DNA of 64,000 nucleotides from Amnibacterium sp. CER49 (GCF_029846255.1 NZ_JARVWQ010000001.1:1240001-1304000), one strand, 5' to 3'. Counted from the first letter of the stretch, positions 17,158 through 26,266 are shown. Program-made: numbers and translations. The notes: generated by a model from the letters alone, not told the origin.

Positions 17158-17592
17158 TCAACCTGCCATGGCCCCAGGGAGGTTGCGGATCGCGTCCGCC
17201 TCCTTGGTCACCTGCTTGGCGATCATCCCGGACAGGAGTCGCATCAGGCCCGTGGGGACGAGGTCGAGCGTGAAGGTCACCTGCGTCGTCGACGGGCTCG
17301 TGGCGGTGAGCGTGAACGAACCGGTCGGCCGCGCGGGCCCCGCGACGACCTCGAAGTCGAGGCGGCCCGGGCGCTCGGAACGCGTGATGCGGTAGTCGCC
17401 CTGGATCGGCCGGCCACCGGGCCCGCTCATCGTCTGGGCCCAGACCGAACCGACGGACGCGCCGTCGCCCGCGGCGAGGCGGACGTCTCGCACGTCGGGG
17501 CGCCACCTCGGCTCGTTCATGCCGTCCGCGAGGAACGCGAACACGTCCTCGATCGGCCTCTCGACGGTCACCGTCTGCTGCGCGTGCGCCAT
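17158..17592 (-). CDS. SRPBCC-family protein
   Basis: 144 aa with the START/SRPBCC helix-grip fold pattern: TVTVERPIEDVFAFLADGMNEPRWRPDV at the N-terminus, a beta-rich middle, and the long C-terminal helix LMRLLSGMIAKQVTKEADAIRNL. These proteins bind hydrophobic ligands in a deep pocket; no reaction is assigned. ATG 17592 is preceded by AGGGAG. It is a single-gene unit upstream of the MarR gene. Confidence 0.8.
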   Translation of the reverse strand: MAHAQQTVTVERPIEDVFAFLADGMNEPRWRPDVRDVRLAAGDGASVGSVWAQTMSGPGGRPIQGDYRITRSERPGRLDFEVVAGPARPTGSFTLTATSPSTTQVTFTLDLVPTGLMRLLSGMIAKQVTKEADAIRNLPGAMAG

Positions 17593-17745
17593 TGCGATCT
17601 CCCTGGTCCGCACCACCGTATTGCCCGACCGGGGTCGGCCGGTCGCGAGTCGCTCGCGGGCTCCCGCGCGCGACCCGGCACGAGGTGATGGAGAAGCCAC
17701 ACGCCTCATCCGAGCCGCTGCCGCGGTGCCGCTCGGCCTCGGTCG

Positions 17746-18117
17746 TCACCGAGGATGGCCGCCGCCGTAGCTCCAGGCGGGCTTTCCGCCTGCCGCGTTG
17801 GAGGTGATCGAGGTGCCGACGATGAGGAATCGCGCCTCGTGGGCGCTCGTGGGGCAGTGCTCGACACCCCGCGGCACGACGAAGAGGCCGCCCGGCGTCA
17901 GCACGACGTCCCGATCCCGCAGCTGAACGGTGAGCGCGCCCTCGAGCAGCACGAACACCTCGTCCTGATCCTCGTGGGCGTGCCATCGGGTGGATCCGGC
18001 ACCCTTCGCGACCTTGAAGAGGCTCCCGTTCGCCTCGCCGACGACCTCCTGCGACCAGTACTCCTCCAGCGCGCCGGCGACGGCGCGGAGATCCACGGGG
18101 TGCTCTCGGGCGTTCAT
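17746..18117 (-). CDS. cupin-domain protein
   Basis: 123 aa. A single cupin barrel: motif 1 WHAHEDQDEVFVLLEG (two His and Glu as metal ligands) and motif 2 GGLFVVPRGVEHCP (His). The ATG overlaps the TGA of the APC permease (ATGA), so it is co-translated with it and presumably acts on, or responds to, the transported compound. The last 15 residues are Gly-rich. Function beyond metal-dependent small-molecule binding is unknown. Confidence 0.82.
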   Translation of the reverse strand: MNAREHPVDLRAVAGALEEYWSQEVVGEANGSLFKVAKGAGSTRWHAHEDQDEVFVLLEGALTVQLRDRDVVLTPGGLFVVPRGVEHCPTSAHEARFLIVGTSITSNAAGGKPAWSYGGGHPR

Positions 18118-19448
18118 CTCGGTGTCCCTTCCGTGGTGGCGCCCGGAACGGCCCGCACCCGTCGATCGCGGCGCCGCCGTCTGCCGAGCTGAACCAGTCC
18201 TGCGAGCGCGCAGAGGATCACCGGAACCGCGAGGGCGGCACCGGCGATCAGCACGAGCGCCGCGACGAGGATGCTCGCCAGGACCGCCGTCCACCAGGCC
18301 GGGCTTCGTCGAGGCAGCAGTCGTACGGCGGCGGCCATCCCACCCCCGTAGACGAGGACGTTCGAGGCCGTCTGCCCCAGCACGAAGGGCTGGACGTCGA
18401 AGTCGGCTCCGGCGAGCACGAGGAAGTAGGCGCACGACAGCACGCCGACCGCGGCGAGGCTGCGGCGCGGAATCGCGTTCCTGGTCGATCGCACCGCGAG
18501 CCACCGCGGCAGGTCCCCCTCCAGGGCCAGGGCCGCGCCCAGATTGGCGAACGCCGCCAGGTAGGTGCTCAGCACGCCCACCACGACGAGCACCGCGACC
18601 GCGGATGTGAGCGGACCGGCCAGCCGTCCCCATGCTCCGCTGACGATCTCCAGCAGCGCGATGTCGGATCGTCCGGCGCTCGATCCGAGCACGCCGATGG
18701 TGACTGCTTGCAGCGCGAGGTATGCCCCGCCCGTCACGAGGAGTGCGATCGCCGTCGCTGCCGGCACCGTGGTCCGCGGTCGCCGGAACTCGCCCGCCAG
18801 GTGCGTCACGGCCTCCCATCCCGCGAACGCCCACACGTTGAGGCTGATACCGATCGCGACGCCGCTCCACGAGTGCGGCAGGAACGGCGTCCATCGAGCG
18901 GGCCGCATCTGCGGGAGCGCGGCGATGACGACCCAGGCCACGATCGCCAGGAGCGCCGCCGTCAGCACGAGCTGCGCCGCCGAGCTCACCCGCACGCCAA
19001 ACCAGTTGAGCACGAGCGGCGCGACGAGCAGGACGACCGCGACGAGCGGACGGAGCGGCTGCAACCCGGGGAGGAGGGCGCAGAGGTAGCCCGCTCCGAA
19101 CCACCCGACGAGCATCGGTCCGAGGCCGACGCCGAAGAAGAACAGGTACCCCGCTGCGCGCGCCGGAAGGGAGCCGAAGGCTCGACGGAGGAAGGACGCG
19201 ACGCCCCCTGCGTCCGGGTAGCGGGCAGCGAGCGCTGCGAAGGTCGCCGCCAGGGGGATCGACAGCGCGAGCATCGCTGTGACGGACAGGATCGCTGCGG
19301 GCCCCGCCGCTCGGACGGTGAGCGACGGCAGCACGAGGACCCCCGAGCCGAACACCGAGGCGACGTAGAGCGCGCTGGCGCGGACCACGCCGACGCCACC
19401 CCGTGGTGGAGTCGTGGCGTCCGCCGCATCCATCTCCTCAGCATACAT
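18114..19448 (-). CDS. APC-family amino acid/amine permease
   Basis: Amino acid-polyamine-organocation permease of about 444 aa with 12 helices. It starts with ALYVASVFGSGVLVLPSL, the family's substrate-site helix 1, and keeps VWAFAGWEAVTHLAGEFRRPRTTVP (helix 6 and consensus loop). The start is set at ATG 19448 because the same ATG-TAY lies at the same place in all three operator copies; ATG 19433 is possible. Either start is poorly served by a ribosome binding site. The stop of the upstream HTH-citrate synthase lies only eight bases away, inside the operator. The cupin follows with an ATGA overlap. Confidence 0.85.
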   Translation of the reverse strand: MYAEEMDAADATTPPRGGVGVVRASALYVASVFGSGVLVLPSLTVRAAGPAAILSVTAMLALSIPLAATFAALAARYPDAGGVASFLRRAFGSLPARAAGYLFFFGVGLGPMLVGWFGAGYLCALLPGLQPLRPLVAVVLLVAPLVLNWFGVRVSSAAQLVLTAALLAIVAWVVIAALPQMRPARWTPFLPHSWSGVAIGISLNVWAFAGWEAVTHLAGEFRRPRTTVPAATAIALLVTGGAYLALQAVTIGVLGSSAGRSDIALLEIVSGAWGRLAGPLTSAVAVLVVVGVLSTYLAAFANLGAALALEGDLPRWLAVRSTRNAIPRRSLAAVGVLSCAYFLVLAGADFDVQPFVLGQTASNVLVYGGGMAAAVRLLPRRSPAWWTAVLASILVAALVLIAGAALAVPVILCALAGLVQLGRRRRRDRRVRAVPGATTEGTPR

Positions 19449-19462
19449 ACTAGTCGTTACAG
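19441..19462 (-). promoter_or_regulatory. TetR-regulon operator, copy 1 (APC permease)
   Basis: On the minus strand the core is TGTAACGACTAGTATGTATG. It matches the sites at 23270-23291 and 26259-26280 in 15 of 22 positions common to all three. The start ATG of the permease is inside it at the same offset as in the other copies. TAAC-n4-(A/G)(G/T)TA forms the imperfect dyad. It also contains the TAA stop of the HTH-citrate synthase gene. Confidence 0.65.
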
Positions 19463-20692
19463 AGTAGGCTCCGACGGGTCGGGGCCCGTGTACCGCCCGC
19501 GAGGACGGAGCCGCAGCGGCGGTGCCTCGTACTCGGCCATCGCGTTGGCCATCCACCCGGCGATCCGACCGAGTGCGAAGACGACGGCCCCGGCATCGCT
19601 CGGCAGTCCCGAGGCGACGACGAGGGTCGCCAACGCGAAGTCGATGTTCGGCAGCAGACCGAGGTCCGCCATCACGGCCTCCACCGCACGGCTGACCCCG
19701 AGCACGGGCTGGACATCCGGCAGATCCGCGACCAGAGCCTGCAGGGCGCGTGCCCTGGGATCGCCGTCGGGGTACAGCGGGTGCCCGAATCCGGGGACGC
19801 CCCTCCCCCGGCGCCGCAGCTGGTCCCGGATCGCGCGGTCGGGAGAGACGCCACGAAGGACGGCGCGAAGCAGCTCGGCCGACTCACGGCTCGCGTTGCC
19901 GTGCAAGGGCGAGTCGAACGCCCCGAGGGCAGCGCTGATCACCGCGTAGCCGGGCGCCCGAGCCGATGCGGCGACCCGCGCGGCGAACGTCGAGATCGCC
20001 AGATCGTGATCGATCGACAGCACCAGTGCCGCGTTCAGGGCCGCGAGGTGGCCGTCCCGCGGGGGACCGGGCGCGAGCGCACCCCAGAGGAGCCCGGCGA
20101 TGCTCGTCCCGTCGATCGGAGCCGACGCGAGGGCACGGGGGATGCCCGCCGTGAGGATCTCGCCGATCTCCGCGAGGCGCCCGGGCGAGATGTCGTCGCG
20201 CAGCGGGTCGGCACACGCGAGGCCGTGCACAGCGACGGCGACTCGATCGAGCAGCGTCGCCGTGGGCGGCAACGCCTGCACCAGGCGCCGCGCCGGGGCG
20301 ACGAACGAGTCGGAGCAGCGCAGCGTGCGGCCCGGTTCCATCGCTTCGCCCCAGATCCAGGCCGCGACGGCGTCGTAGGAGCAGGTGGTGGCGAGCTCCG
20401 CAGCGCGGCGGCCACGGTAGAACAGTTCGCCGCTGTCGATGAGCGCGACATCGGTGTCCACGACCATGAGCGGCGTCCCGGGCGACGCCGCCGGCGAGGT
20501 CGGAGCGCTCGGGGGACGCCGGGCACGGCGCTCGGCGAACCGCTCGACCTCCATCGCGTCGAATCGGGATCCGGTGCTGGTGCGGGTTCGCCGCAGGAGA
20601 CCGCGTGAGACGTAGGCGTAGAGGGTCTCCTGCTTGATGCCGAGGCGCGCCGCCGCCTGTGCGGCGGAGAGCTCGGGAAGGGGGTCGAGCAT
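19457..20692 (-). CDS. citrate synthase-like protein with N-terminal MerR/excisionase HTH
   Basis: 411 aa. Residues about 5-50 (LSAAQAAARLGIKQETLYAYVSRGLLRR) form a MerR/excisionase-type helix-turn-helix; the rest is a citrate synthase. Catalytic positions are conserved: His in SIDHDLAIST, His in VPGFGHPLYPDGDPRA, Asp in LPNIDFALATL. It may act both as enzyme and as DNA-binding sensor of the pathway. ATG 20692; the divergent partner citrate synthase starts 83 bases away, with repeated ATCAAC motifs between them that are the likely binding site. Confidence 0.85.
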   Translation of the reverse strand: MLDPLPELSAAQAAARLGIKQETLYAYVSRGLLRRTRTSTGSRFDAMEVERFAERRARRPPSAPTSPAASPGTPLMVVDTDVALIDSGELFYRGRRAAELATTCSYDAVAAWIWGEAMEPGRTLRCSDSFVAPARRLVQALPPTATLLDRVAVAVHGLACADPLRDDISPGRLAEIGEILTAGIPRALASAPIDGTSIAGLLWGALAPGPPRDGHLAALNAALVLSIDHDLAISTFAARVAASARAPGYAVISAALGAFDSPLHGNASRESAELLRAVLRGVSPDRAIRDQLRRRGRGVPGFGHPLYPDGDPRARALQALVADLPDVQPVLGVSRAVEAVMADLGLLPNIDFALATLVVASGLPSDAGAVVFALGRIAGWMANAMAEYEAPPLRLRPRGRYTGPDPSEPTL

Positions 20693-20701
20693 CTTGATCC
20701 G

Positions 20702-20719
20702 ATCAACGTTGACATCAAC
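20702..20719. promoter_or_regulatory. candidate operator/promoter between citrate synthase genes
   Basis: Contains a perfect 10-bp palindrome TCAACGTTGA (20703-20712), overlapped by a second dyad GTTGA-n2-TCAAC, i.e. ATCAAC repeated at 12-base spacing. TTGACA (20709-20714) can serve as -35 for the rightward gene. The HTH of the leftward citrate synthase is the natural candidate to bind here. Confidence 0.5.
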
Positions 20720-20775
20720 AGCGCTGCTCCTGAGACTGACGGCACCGGGCCGCGGGCACAAGGAACGGAGGCGGA

Positions 20776-21927
20776 ATGGTGCAGATCAGTCGGATGGACG
20801 ACGCGTTGATCGAGGTTCCGCGCGGACTCACCAACGTGGCCGTGGTCGACACGGCCATCAGCGACGTGCACGGCCGTGAGGGCTACTACCAGTACCGGGA
20901 GCACTCGGCGACCGCGCTCGCTCGCGGGGCCACCCTCGAGCAGGTCTGGTTCCTCTTCCTCCACGGGCGGCTACCGACCGCCGATGAGGAAGCAGCGTTC
21001 GTCGCGGAGCTGGCAGCCCTGCGAGCCGAGGTCGACGTCGAAGCGCTGGTCGAGCAGCTCGCCGGTGGGAGCGCACGGCTCGATGCGGTCCATGCGCTGA
21101 AGGCGGCGTGGCCGCTGGTCGCGTCCGGTCGCGGCATGCGCCCGGTCTACGACCTCGACGAGCAGGAACGGCGCCGCGACGCGCTCCTGCTCACCGCGAT
21201 GGTTCCCGGGTTCCTCGCGACGCTCTCGCGGCGGCAGCGACGACTCCCTCCGCTCGCGTCACCGAAGGACCACGGCACCGTGGCCGGCTACCTCACGCAG
21301 GTGACCGGAGCCGAGCCGACCCCCGAGGCCGAGCACGCATTGACCGCCTATCTGATCGCGGTGATGGATCACGGCCTGAACGCCTCGACGTTCACCGCCC
21401 GGGTCATCACCTCGACCGGGGCCGACGTGGCATCCGCCCTGACGGGCGCGCTCGGGTCGCTGTCCGGCCCGCTGCACGGAGGCGCACCCTCCCGCGTGCT
21501 GGACTCCCTCGACCAGATCCCGTCGCCGGAGGCGATCGAGCCCTGGATCAGCGCGGAACTGGCAGCCGGGCGCCGCCTGATGGGTTTCGGCCACGCGGTG
21601 TACCGCACCGCGGATCCACGTTCGCAGCTGCTGCGAGCGGAGGCGCAAGCCCTCGGCGGACCGCGGGTGGACCTCGCCCTCCGGTTCGAGGCCACGGCCG
21701 AGCGCCTGCTCGAAGCCGCCAAGCCGGGACGCGGCCTGCACGCGAACGTGGAGTTCTACGCCTCCATCGTCATGGAGCGGGTCGGGATCGCACGTGAGCT
21801 GTTCACCCCGACGTTCGCACTGGCTCGCGCCATAGGTTGGAGCGCGCACATCCTCGAGCAGGCGGCCGACTCGAAGATCTTCAGGCCGGCTGCGCGCTAC
21901 ATCGGGCCGCCCGTCAGCGACGACTGA
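20776..21927 (+). CDS. citrate/2-methylcitrate synthase
   Basis: 383 aa, full-length type II-like short citrate synthase. It condenses acetyl-CoA or propionyl-CoA with oxaloacetate. Catalytic His residues are in VMDHGLNAS and GFGHAVYR; the third catalytic position reads ANVEFYAS, Glu where most enzymes have Asp. CoA-binding GRGLHANVEFY is intact. ATG 20776 has GGAGGCGG upstream. It is divergent from the HTH-citrate synthase, an arrangement that could give a mixed oligomer or cross-regulation. Methylcitrate versus citrate cannot be decided; no prpB or prpD is nearby. Confidence 0.85.
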   Translation: MVQISRMDDALIEVPRGLTNVAVVDTAISDVHGREGYYQYREHSATALARGATLEQVWFLFLHGRLPTADEEAAFVAELAALRAEVDVEALVEQLAGGSARLDAVHALKAAWPLVASGRGMRPVYDLDEQERRRDALLLTAMVPGFLATLSRRQRRLPPLASPKDHGTVAGYLTQVTGAEPTPEAEHALTAYLIAVMDHGLNASTFTARVITSTGADVASALTGALGSLSGPLHGGAPSRVLDSLDQIPSPEAIEPWISAELAAGRRLMGFGHAVYRTADPRSQLLRAEAQALGGPRVDLALRFEATAERLLEAAKPGRGLHANVEFYASIVMERVGIARELFTPTFALARAIGWSAHILEQAADSKIFRPAARYIGPPVSDD

Positions 21928-22000
21928 GCAGCATCCACGCGCCCGCCCGCCGGCATCCGCGCATCCGTCCGAGCAGCGACGGCCGTCTCTCGACGCGTCG

Positions 22001-23254
22001 CTACTGCGCTCCGCCGACCCCCGCACCGGCCGCGGATCGCTGAGCGACGAGGGGCATGAGGAGCCCAGCGGCGAGGAAGAGCAGCGCGAGCAGCCACCAC
22101 CCGGGCGCCCCGAGCGTGACGCAGAGGAAGGTGAGGATCGCCGGGGCGAAGGCGCGGCTGAGGCCCATGCCGAGCGAGAAGACCGCCTGGTACTCGGCGG
22201 CGGCGTGCTCGGGTGCCATGCCGTACGCGAGACCGAACTGACCCGGGGCGTGCTGGAGCTCTCCGAACGACAGGACGGTCATCGCGAGCACGAGCATCAG
22301 CACGGCACCCGCGGGCGGCACGCCTCCGGTCGACGAGAAGACGATCGCGGCAGCGGCAAGCGTGAGCGCTGCACGGCGGAACGAGCGGGCAGCGCCGCGG
22401 ACGGTGTCGGAACCTCTCGAGAAGCGGACCTGAAGCGTGGCGACCAGCACCGTGTTGAGCAGCAGGAGGAGCGCCGCCAGCCAGTGCGGGGCACTCGTCC
22501 GCGTCACGACCCACAGCGGCAGCACGAAGCCCGACACCCCGAACTCGAGATCCAGCACGCCGTCCAGGGTCGCGGCGGCCACGTAGGCGCGGTCGCGGAT
22601 CGCGACCCACCGACGACCCGCGGGCGCCACCGCCACGCGCTGCAGCGTGGTCCGAGCCACCAGGACGCCGGCGAGAGCGAACGTCACCGCGTCGAGCACG
22701 ATCAGGACGTCGTACGCACCGAGCGAGCCGATACCGATGAGCACCGCCGCGAGGGCCGCCCCGAGCGCGATCGCCACGTTCATCAGGGCGTGCAGCCGTG
22801 CACGGAAGCGCACGGCCGTCGCACCGCCGATCGCGCGGACGAGCGCGCTGCGGATCGCCTGCGCCGCGCTGTCCGCTGACGCGGCGATCGTCGCCAGCAG
22901 GACGAACAGCAGGAACGAGTGCACGAAGACGAACACGACGTAGCACGCGGCCTGCGTCATCGTCAGCGCCAGGTAGAAGCCCCGGGCCCCGTGCCGATCC
23001 GCGAGGCGAGCGAGCCGCACCCCGGCCGGAAGGGCGACGAGACCCGCGAACGCCAGGCCCAGGCCGATGAGCGGGAGCGGCAGTCCGACGGCCCGATGGA
23101 AGAAGAGCGCGCCTCCGGCGAGCCACAACCCGCTCCCGAACGAGTCCACCGTCGCGGAGGCGAGGACGAGCCCGATGTCCCGTGTCGCCGACGGCCTTCC
23201 GCCTGAGCGCTCGTCGCGCACTCCCCGGGCCACCGCCGCCTCGTCGCTCACCAT
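22001..23254 (-). CDS. MFS transporter
   Basis: 417 aa, 12 helices. It starts with GLVLASATVDSFGSGLWLAGGALFFHRAVGL and carries motif A-like RLARLADRHGARGFYLA. It resembles the drug-exporter group with a central cytosolic loop. ATG 23254 is annotated; the adjacent GTG 23251 has better spacing to AAGGGG. The start region is 16 bases from the TetR-type operator at 23270, so repression by the TetR protein is plausible on this side too. Confidence 0.85.
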   Translation of the reverse strand: MVSDEAAVARGVRDERSGGRPSATRDIGLVLASATVDSFGSGLWLAGGALFFHRAVGLPLPLIGLGLAFAGLVALPAGVRLARLADRHGARGFYLALTMTQAACYVVFVFVHSFLLFVLLATIAASADSAAQAIRSALVRAIGGATAVRFRARLHALMNVAIALGAALAAVLIGIGSLGAYDVLIVLDAVTFALAGVLVARTTLQRVAVAPAGRRWVAIRDRAYVAAATLDGVLDLEFGVSGFVLPLWVVTRTSAPHWLAALLLLLNTVLVATLQVRFSRGSDTVRGAARSFRRAALTLAAAAIVFSSTGGVPPAGAVLMLVLAMTVLSFGELQHAPGQFGLAYGMAPEHAAAEYQAVFSLGMGLSRAFAPAILTFLCVTLGAPGWWLLALLFLAAGLLMPLVAQRSAAGAGVGGAQ

Positions 23255-23269
23255 GTCCCCTTCGGCCGG

Positions 23270-23291
23270 CTGTAACTACTGGTATGTACAG
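23270..23291 (+). promoter_or_regulatory. TetR-regulon operator, copy 2 (MFS/cupin)
   Basis: Core TGTAACTACTGGTATGTACA on the plus strand, between the divergent MFS and cupin genes. The ATG of the cupin (23284) occupies the same place as the start ATG in the other two copies. TGTAAC may double as part of a -10 region for a leaderless transcript. Confidence 0.65.
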
Positions 23292-23688
23292 TAGTCGCAT
23301 GAAGGAGTCGAAGGAACAGAGGGCGGGCTCACCCCTCGTCGTGAGCCGCACCACCGCGAAGGCGGAGCAGTGGGCCGCCGGGTGCCTCGCCTGGCGCCTC
23401 GTCACCGAAGACGCGCTCGCCGTCGCGGAGGAGGCGATGGCTCCGGGGACGCAGGAGGCGTGGCATGTCCATGACCGCACCACCCAGTACTTCCACGTGC
23501 TCGCCGGCGAGCTGGATGTGCGCACGGCTGACGGCGTCCGGTCGCTCGGCCCCGGCGAAGGCCTCGTCGTGCGTCCGGGGCAGCCGCACCAGGCCGCTGT
23601 CACGGCGAGCGCCGGTGCCACGTTCCTCGTGATCAGCGCTCCCTCCTCCTCCGGCGATCGCCGCGCGGTCGCCGCTCCGAGCTCCTGA
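23284..23688 (+). CDS. cupin-domain protein
   Basis: 134 aa. Cupin motif 1 [22 protein letters not shown] (His-x-His, Glu replaced by Gln-Tyr region) and motif 2 [20 protein letters not shown] 23284 is chosen because it sits in the operator like the starts of the APC and TetR genes; ATG 23299 is the alternative. It is followed 14 bases later by the broken epimerase gene. Probably a small-molecule-binding or isomerase-like partner of that gene; function unknown. Confidence 0.75.
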   Translation: MYSSRMKESKEQRAGSPLVVSRTTAKAEQWAAGCLAWRLVTEDALAVAEEAMAPGTQEAWHVHDRTTQYFHVLAGELDVRTADGVRSLGPGEGLVVRPGQPHQAAVTASAGATFLVISAPSSSGDRRAVAAPSS

Positions 23689-23702
23689 GGGAAGTGGCGC
23701 GG

Positions 23703-24860
23703 GTGAACGAGCAGCGGAACGTGCTCGTGCTCGGGGGCACGGGATGGGTGGGCGGTGAGATCGCCCGCCAGGCGTGCTCACGCGGCGCTCGGGTCACCTG
23801 CCTCGCCCGGGGCGTCACGGGCGCTCCACCCGCCTAGGCGACCTTCGTCCCCTCGGACCGGGGGCGACCGGACGCCTACGAGGCCGTTGCCGGGCAGGAG
23901 TGGGACGAGGTGATCGAGCTCTCCTGGCAGCCCCGCTTCGTGCGCGAGGCCGTGGCGGTGCTGGCGGGCTCCGCGCGCCACTGGACCTACATCTCGTCGC
24001 GCAGCGTCTACGCGCGCCAGGACCTCCCTCTCGCGTCCGAGGCCGCCGAACCGCACGCCCCTCTGGACGCGGACGAAGCGGATGCGCTCGAGTACGGTCC
24101 CGCCAAAGCGGCTTGCGAGGCGCTGTCCGTCGCCGCCCTGGCCGGCCGACTGCTCCGTGTGCGCCCCGGGCTCATCGGTGGTCCGGGCGACCCCACCGGT
24201 CGCTCCACGTACTGGGTGACGCGAGCCGCGCTCGCACCGACGCGACCGATGCTCGCACCGAAGCCGGCGGGGGCACCGACCCAGATCATCGACGTACGTG
24301 ACCTGGCTGCCTGGCTGCTCGCCGCGGGTGCCGACGGTCTCACCGGGGCGTTCAACGCCGTCGGGCCGACGATGGCGCTCGCGGATTGGATCGCGCTCTC
24401 CCGGCTCGTCGGACGGCACCGGTCATGGATCGAGTGGGCCGACCCGGAGCTCCTGCTCGCTTCCGGCGTCGAGCAGTTCGCGGGCGACCGGTCGCTGCCT
24501 CTCTGGATCGCGGAACCGAGCCTTCGATGCTTCTTCCTGCGGGACGGATCCGCCGCGGAGCGACAGGGGCTTCGACACCGGCCGCGCGTCCAGATGCTCA
24601 CCGACGCGCTGGTCCGGGCCGGCGCGCACCAGCCCGCCGCACCCGGTCCAGCCCTGACCCTCGAGCAGGAGCAGGGCATCCTGCAGCAGCTCGCCGCGTG
24701 GCGGGAACACGGTGCCGACAAGGTCCCCCGGGCTCCGCGGCGTGAGACGGGCCAGTCCCGCAGGGCCCTCGTCAGCCGCGAGGACTCCCCGGCGCGGGCC
24801 GGCTCGAGGCGCGCACCGTCAGGCGCGGCAGAGTCCAGTGCACGATCGGGCCGATCGTGA
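23703..24860 (+). pseudogene. NAD-dependent epimerase/reductase with in-frame amber codon
   Basis: Extended SDR. Residues 7-20 ([14 protein letters not shown]) give the Rossmann GxxGxxG site, and the fold continues past the break with WTYISSRSVYA and EYGPAKAACE (the catalytic Tyr/Lys positions). A TAG at 23835-23837, codon 45, interrupts an otherwise continuous frame; both sides read well in the same frame, so a single base change explains it. A restart at GTG 23910 would lack the NAD site. The C-terminus runs about 89 bases into the convergent YczE gene, and the last 60 residues look non-native. A sequencing error is the main alternative. Confidence 0.75.
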
Positions 24861-25473
24861 GGGCGTAGAGGAGCGTGCCCGGCCCCACCGGACCGCCCCA
24901 CAGCGTGCCGGAGAGGATCCACCCGACGAGCAGGACCGTCACCTCGATGCAGGTCCTGACCGTCCGCACGCTGCCGACTCCCCGGGCGACGAGTCCGGTC
25001 ATCAGACCGTCGCGAGCCCCGGGCCCGAGGCCGGCCCCGATGTAGAGCGCGCCCGCGAGCCCGTTCAGCAGGACGCCCGCGACGAGGAACGAGACGCGCA
25101 CCAGCATGGGCGCCGGCGCCGGGATCCACGCCAGGGTCGCCGACGTCGCGAGCCCGATGAGGAGCACGTTGGCGAGGGTTCCGATGCCGGGACGCTGCCG
25201 CATCGGGATCCAGGCCAGCAGGACGACGACCGAGACGGCGATGATCAGCAGGCCGAGGTCGATGTGGAGCAGGTGGTTCAGGCCGAGGTGGAAGACGTCC
25301 CACGGGTCGACGCCGAGCTGGGCGCGGATCATGAGCCCCATCGAGAACCCGTACAGCGCGAGACCGACGAGCAGCTGGCCGAATCGGCGCGGGCGGTCAC
25401 CGCGCGGGACCGGCAGCACGACCCGACGGAGACCCCGGGCGCTCGGATGGCGCTCCGGCAGCCCGTGCGCCAT
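24772..25473 (-). CDS. YitT/YczE-type membrane protein
   Basis: 233 aa with about five helices. LYGFSMGLMIRAQLGVDPWDVFHLGLN, GIGTLANVLLIGLA and ALYIGAGLGPGARDGLMTGL are the characteristic repeats of the YczE/YitT group, whose role is undefined. ATG 25473. It overlaps the end of the epimerase relic by 89 bases, tail to tail. The 205 bases upstream (25474-25678) contain only a scrap of protein-like sequence I could not place. Confidence 0.8.
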   Translation of the reverse strand: MAHGLPERHPSARGLRRVVLPVPRGDRPRRFGQLLVGLALYGFSMGLMIRAQLGVDPWDVFHLGLNHLLHIDLGLLIIAVSVVVLLAWIPMRQRPGIGTLANVLLIGLATSATLAWIPAPAPMLVRVSFLVAGVLLNGLAGALYIGAGLGPGARDGLMTGLVARGVGSVRTVRTCIEVTVLLVGWILSGTLWGGPVGPGTLLYALTIGPIVHWTLPRLTVRASSRPAPGSPRG

Positions 25474-25678
25474 CGGATCTCCTGCGTACTCAGGCACGAG
25501 CACGCAGGAACGCGGGACGCCGAGAGTCCGCGTCGGTGAGGACCGGCGTCGGAACCGGCCCGATCCCCGGCGATGCCACGAGCAGGTGGCCTCGCTGCGG
25601 AACGGGTCGCCTGAGCACGGGCAGGTCGCAGCAGGCCGGCAGCGAGCTGGAGCACTGGGTCGCGAGCATCGCCGCGTC

Positions 25679-26266
25679 TCAGCGCTGCGGTCTGCGGTAC
25701 GCCGCCAGCAGAGCGAGTGCGCCGTCGACGGCCTCGTCGAACCGTGCCGGCTCGTGGGCCGCTCGGGCGAGCACGTAGCCACCCTGCACCACGGCGACCA
25801 GCGCGGTCGCGACCTGCTGCGCGGGCAGCTCGGGGCTGAACTCACCAGCGCGCCGGCCCTCCTCGAGGACGTCACGCATCGCGCTGGCGAGCCAGCTGAA
25901 CATCTCCTCGAGGGGCTCGGAGGCCGGCTCGCTGGCGAAGATCTCGGGATCGAGGGTCATGCGGCCGACCGGACAGCCCTTCAGCACGTCGCGATCCCGG
26001 CGGAGGTAGCCGCTGATGCGCTCGTACGCCGAGCCGGGCCCCAGCAGGTCGGCGGCGATCTGCTGCTTCATGACCTCGGCGGTGCGCTCCATCGCCGCTT
26101 GGGCGAGGTCGCTCTTGCCGCGGAAGAAGTGGTACATGCTGCCCTGCCCCACCTGGGCGCGCTCGAGGATCGCCGCCGGGCTGGTGCCCACGTACCCGCG
26201 CTCCCACAGCAGCTCGCGGGTGCTCTCGACAAGGCGCTCTCGTGTGTCCACCCCTCCAGCATACAT
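25679..26266 (-). CDS. TetR-family repressor
   Basis: 195 aa. HTH at residues about 28-50 (SPAAILERAQVGQGSMYHFFRGKSDLAQAAM), ligand domain with FSWLASAMRDVLEEGRRAGEFSP. The start at ATG 26266 lies inside an operator copy (26259-26280), giving autoregulation; GTG 26251 is the alternative but sits only one base after GGAGG. The same site stands before the APC permease and the cupin, so this protein probably controls both. Its ligand is unknown; TetR_C domain type resembles the LmrA/YxaF group by general shape. Confidence 0.85.
   Translation of the reverse strand: MYAGGVDTRERLVESTRELLWERGYVGTSPAAILERAQVGQGSMYHFFRGKSDLAQAAMERTAEVMKQQIAADLLGPGSAYERISGYLRRDRDVLKGCPVGRMTLDPEIFASEPASEPLEEMFSWLASAMRDVLEEGRRAGEFSPELPAQQVATALVAVVQGGYVLARAAHEPARFDEAVDGALALLAAYRRPQR

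Noticed and set aside
20702-20719. TetR operator between the citrate synthase genes
   Set aside because: Sequence differs fully from the three TetR sites; it fits the HTH-citrate synthase better.
25474-25678. Fragment with protein-like sequence (RRPVPQRGHLLVASPGIGP) upstream of the YczE gene
   Set aside because: Short, no start or known family; not enough to call a pseudogene.
18114-26266. Biosynthetic gene cluster for a natural product
   Set aside because: No NRPS, PKS, terpene or RiPP core enzyme; only transport, cupin, citrate synthase and regulator genes.
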